This document shows positions 6,003 to 6,565 of a DNA stretch of 6,565 bases, one piece after another. The DNA comes from Acidimicrobiia bacterium (lineage in GTDB: Bacteria; Actinomycetota; Acidimicrobiia; Acidimicrobiales; AC-14), in NCBI GenBank assembly GCA_019243595.1, contig JAFAUA010000524.1, positions 1 to 6,565 on the forward strand, in the 5' to 3' direction. The notes under the pieces were generated by a model. That model saw only the letters and a program-made list of their open reading frames with translations. It was not told the origin of the DNA and searched no databases. Position numbers and translations under genes: made by a program. Numbering within the stretch: position 1 is the stretch's first letter; each line of letters opens with the position of its first letter.

Positions 6003-6565
6003 CCCGTCCCCAGGTACTGGCTCAACCGGTCCTGGCCCGACCTGGCCGCAGGTGTGAGGTTCGCCGTCGAGGTGAATTGCACGGTGGGTTGGCCCGCCGC
6101 CTTGGTCGACGATGGCAGCCACACGCCAGTGAGCGACGGGAGGTCCCCGATCCGGAGGAGCCATCGGGCAGACGACGTGTGGTCGATCCCCATCGCCGCG
6201 ATGTTGATGGCGCCGACCGTCGACCCCGCGGTGGCCGTACTCGGCGTCGTGGCGCCGCTGGCTCCCGCCTTCTGCCCCTGGAACGACGTGAGCCACACGT
6301 CGTTGGGGATCACGGTTGCGATCTCCTGCAGGACCCGCGTCCATGCCACGTCGTCAGCCAGCGCGTTGGTAACGAGAGTTCGGCGCTGGGCCAGCTGCGT
6401 GTCGAGCGCGGTGACCCCCTGAAGGCCGGCGACCTGCTGCTGCAGGGCGGCGTTCTGCTGCTCGGCCTTATTGGCGTCGTCTTTCTCGCTGCTGACTTGG
6501 GACTGCCGGGCCAGCCAGGCGAGCAGCAGGAGCAGGAACAGTCCGCCCACGCCGGCGCTGGCCAG
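5999..6565 (-). CDS. pilN: Type IV pilus inner-membrane protein PilN, N-terminus outside window
   Basis: 188 residues are visible, and the frame is open to the right edge. The visible part starts inside a transmembrane helix (LASAGVGGLFLLLLLAWLA). The short cytoplasmic N-terminus that binds PilM in this family, often containing an N-L-L-P motif, is therefore missing, probably a few tens of residues. A Gln/Ala-rich coiled coil (about 26-60) follows. The family-typical W-x2-V-L-x-E-I-A-x2-I-P-x-D-V-W-L-T element then starts the ferredoxin-like fold, and later VGAINIAAMGIDHTSSARWL matches the fimbrial assembly (PilN) family. A Gly/Ala/Thr insert sits between these strands. A GTG at 6550 would give a start in the middle of the helix and is unlikely to be the true one. 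The gene overlaps pilO; pilM would be expected upstream. Confidence 0.92.
   Translation of the reverse strand: MASAGVGGLFLLLLLAWLARQSQVSSEKDDANKAEQQNAALQQQVAGLQGVTALDTQLAQRRTLVTNALADDVAWTRVLQEIATVIPNDVWLTSFQGQKAGASGATTPSTATAGSTVGAINIAAMGIDHTSSARWLLRIGDLPSLTGVWLPSSTKAAGQPTVQFTSTANLTPAARSGQDRLSQYLGTG

Noticed and set aside
6003..6344. N-terminal extension of pilO in its own frame
   Set aside because: The extra residues are Arg/Gly/His-rich and come from reading pilN out of frame. ATG 6002 begins a normal PilO N-terminus with a Shine-Dalgarno and an ATGA overlap.
5871..6422. Plus-strand open frame opposite pilN and pilO
   Set aside because: Antisense to two genes with family-typical sequence; no domain visible.

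Overview
The window reads as chromosomal DNA of a high-GC actinobacterium. The Thr-tract linkers (runs such as TTTTT followed by Pro/Gly/Ala) and a type IV pilus (T4P) cluster directly followed by shikimate genes fit the Acidimicrobiia best; that taxonomic placement is inference. All genes lie on the minus strand and are transcribed from the right end to the left end. They overlap or sit close together, and no convincing terminator separates them, so they look like one long operon.

Right part (6565 to 4714): the inner-membrane alignment subcomplex of a T4P machine. It holds a 5'-truncated pilN, then pilO, then a PilP-like protein, linked by ATGA stop/start overlaps. pilM would be expected just outside the right edge. 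Each of the three proteins carries Gly/Ala/Ser/Thr-rich flexible stretches.

Middle (4657 to 1708): three prepilin-like minor pilins. The first (PilV-like) has a canonical class III signal (G|FTIIE), a fibronectin type III domain and a C-terminal Cys-containing beta domain. The second (PilW-like) has a canonical G|FTVVE signal. The third is PilX-like, with an RG|SLVVA N-terminus lacking Glu5 and a long Cys-rich beta domain. All three have a cysteine at or within two residues of the C-terminus. They occupy the place where diderm clusters carry the secretin gene pilQ.

Left part (1675 to 1): shikimate/chorismate genes aroC (chorismate synthase) and aroK (shikimate kinase). The first codons of a probable aroB lie at the left edge. 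A perfect 26-bp palindrome sits in the 3' end of aroK, ten bases before the putative aroB start.

The pilus genes thus feed translationally and probably transcriptionally into aromatic amino acid biosynthesis. This echoes the pilMNOPQ-aroK-aroB neighbourhood of gammaproteobacteria. No mobile element, CRISPR array, tRNA or rRNA was seen. No wholly new system is evident; the most notable points are the FN3-bearing minor pilin, the C-terminal cysteine pattern, the pil-aro linkage and the palindrome.
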